A stretch of DNA of 64,000 bases from Notamacropus eugenii (taxonomy: Eukaryota > Chordata > Mammalia > Diprotodontia > Macropodidae): the NCBI RefSeq assembly GCF_028372415.1, contig NC_092878.1:138361219-138425218 (forward strand). Direction: 5' to 3'. Made by a program: the position numbers and the translations under genes. Positions 63,206-64,000 of this stretch are shown here, piece after piece. How positions within the stretch are numbered: position 1 is the first letter of the stretch; each line of letters starts with the position of its first letter. Below the pieces are notes generated by a model. It did not search any database. It was not told the origin of the DNA and was given only the letters and a program-made list of their open reading frames with translations.

Positions 63206-63599
63206 CCTTTTCCTCTTCCTATCTTTATTCCAAAGTCTCCTTTCTTAGTTCATGTAGGCAGACATGCTGGGAAAGAGATTTTTTAAAAAGGTTTTTTGAT
63301 ACTCAAAAAAAAAAATGACAATAACCTTCTATGTTTCTCCCTTGAGATTAATTCAGCTTTGCAGCACTAGGTTTGTTATTTTCTTTTCTAACTACTAAGG
63401 TCTTTTCTCTCTCTCCTTGACTTTAATGGCCAGCCTGTTTGCTTTTAACTATTTCATTATTTTATACAAAGACTCTGCAGCCCCAGAGTCATTCCTGAAG
63501 ATAAGGACATGCAGTTCAGCTTTCAAATATCATGTGCAATTGTTCTTTAAGCATGAATGCAGGGCTTTGTATAGTCTCATTTATATGTAGATTTCCTTG
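63206..63599. other. Unassigned, repeat-free sequence
   Basis: About 390 bp. 63420-63595 ('CTTTAATGGCCAGCCTGTTT', 'TTTCAAATATCATGTGCAAT') is repeat-free with balanced composition and could be constrained non-coding DNA. No gene. Confidence 0.3.
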
Positions 63600-63735
63600 G
63601 GCAAATTCTAATATAGGAGCAAACATTTAAACGTAAAAGGGATCTTAACAATTCACTGAATTCAATACTCTAATTTTACAAATGAGGAAACTGAGGCTCA
63701 GAGAGGTTAAGCGATGTGGACAGGTTAAGGGATTT
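63600..63735 (-). mobile_element. MIR-like CORE-SINE remnant
   Basis: 'CTCTAATTTTACAAATGAGG', 'AAACTGAGGCTCAGAGAGGT', 'TAAGCGATGTGGACAGG'. The remaining sequence to 64000 is AT-rich and unassigned. Confidence 0.6.
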
Positions 63736-64000
63736 TCCCCCCAAACCCAATTCAATATTATAAGGTATGAGTTGGAATTCAAACCAAAGTCTAGCATATT
63801 CTCTACTATACCATACTATTTCTCTTTTTTTCTTGTGGGGGTATCTTAATATCGAGAAATTTTCCTTTTTTCTCAGGATATTTTTTCTGGGTGTCTTTAA
63901 TATGTTCCAACCCAGTATCCCTCTCTTTAAATATTCTTACCTTCTACAGAGAGTTTCTGTACAGCCTTAATTATTAGTTTGCCGAAGCCCACATAGTATG

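Noticed and set aside
1..64000. A new multi-gene biological system in the window
   Set aside because: No cluster of co-oriented genes, no enzyme or effector domains outside LINE ORF fragments, and no operon-like spacing were found; the window is intergenic retroelement-rich DNA.

Overview
The window looks like a piece of a metatherian (marsupial) nuclear genome: AT-rich, intron-free of any convincing long reading frame, and built almost entirely from layered retrotransposon debris. The diagnosis rests on the combination of (i) many ~230 bp SINEs with a CORE/MIR-like head (GCAGCTAGGTGG...GGATAGAG...TGTGACCCTGGGCAAGTCAC) and an RTE-type 3' tail (CTTTGCCAAGAAAACCCC...AGAGTCAGACATGACTGA), (ii) BovB-like RTE LINE fragments, (iii) L1 copies plus an ORF1-only 'half-L1', (iv) many CR1/L3 and L2 remnants, and (v) hAT-type palindromic MITEs. 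I cannot name the species from sequence alone. No complete protein-coding gene, rRNA, tRNA gene or CRISPR array is supported; the 60-250 aa open frames are chance frames or fragments of LINE ORF2.

Layout. 0-3.7 kb: minus-strand CR1/L3 reverse transcriptase, a short element with both an L1-like 5' end and an L1-like 3' end, two RTE-tailed SINEs. 4.4-5.4 kb: an RT fragment next to the best BovB-like RTE copy (minus). 7.5-11.1 kb: CR1/L3 pieces and minus-strand L1 debris. 11.5-15.2 kb: a SINE pile-up, a hAT MITE inserted in an older repeat with visible 8-bp duplications, a zinc-finger LINE and its apparent SINE partner, and a second BovB-like piece. 15.7-18.7 kb: SINE, L1 3' end, third BovB-like piece. 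18.7-23.2 kb: mostly unassigned sequence with a 90-bp L1-type insertion and a GAT/GT microsatellite. 23.3-28.0 kb: a 1.6-kb 5'-truncated L1 with target-site duplication, then two head-to-head L1 fragments. 28.5-33.9 kb: SINEs, a candidate retroviral-type LTR, and an ancient dispersed repeat split by a large GATA-like expansion. 34.4-37.2 kb: an end-to-end half-L1 (HAL1-like) element flanked by a short duplication. 37.2-43.5 kb: the least repeat-dense part, holding the only plausible exon-like signals (minus strand, 41.1-41.7 kb). 43.5-63.9 kb: further SINEs, L2/CR1 remnants, microsatellites, two more hAT relics and an L1 3' end.

Functionally the window shows an ecology of autonomous LINEs (L1, RTE, CR1/L3, zinc-finger LINE) and the non-autonomous elements that borrow their 3' ends or ORFs. 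I found nothing that I would call a new biological system. The items most worth checking are the intact-length half-L1, the BovB-like copies (a clade famous for horizontal transfer), the zinc-finger LINE/SINE pair, the SINE 5' extension shared by two loci, and the exon-like signals near 41.5 kb.
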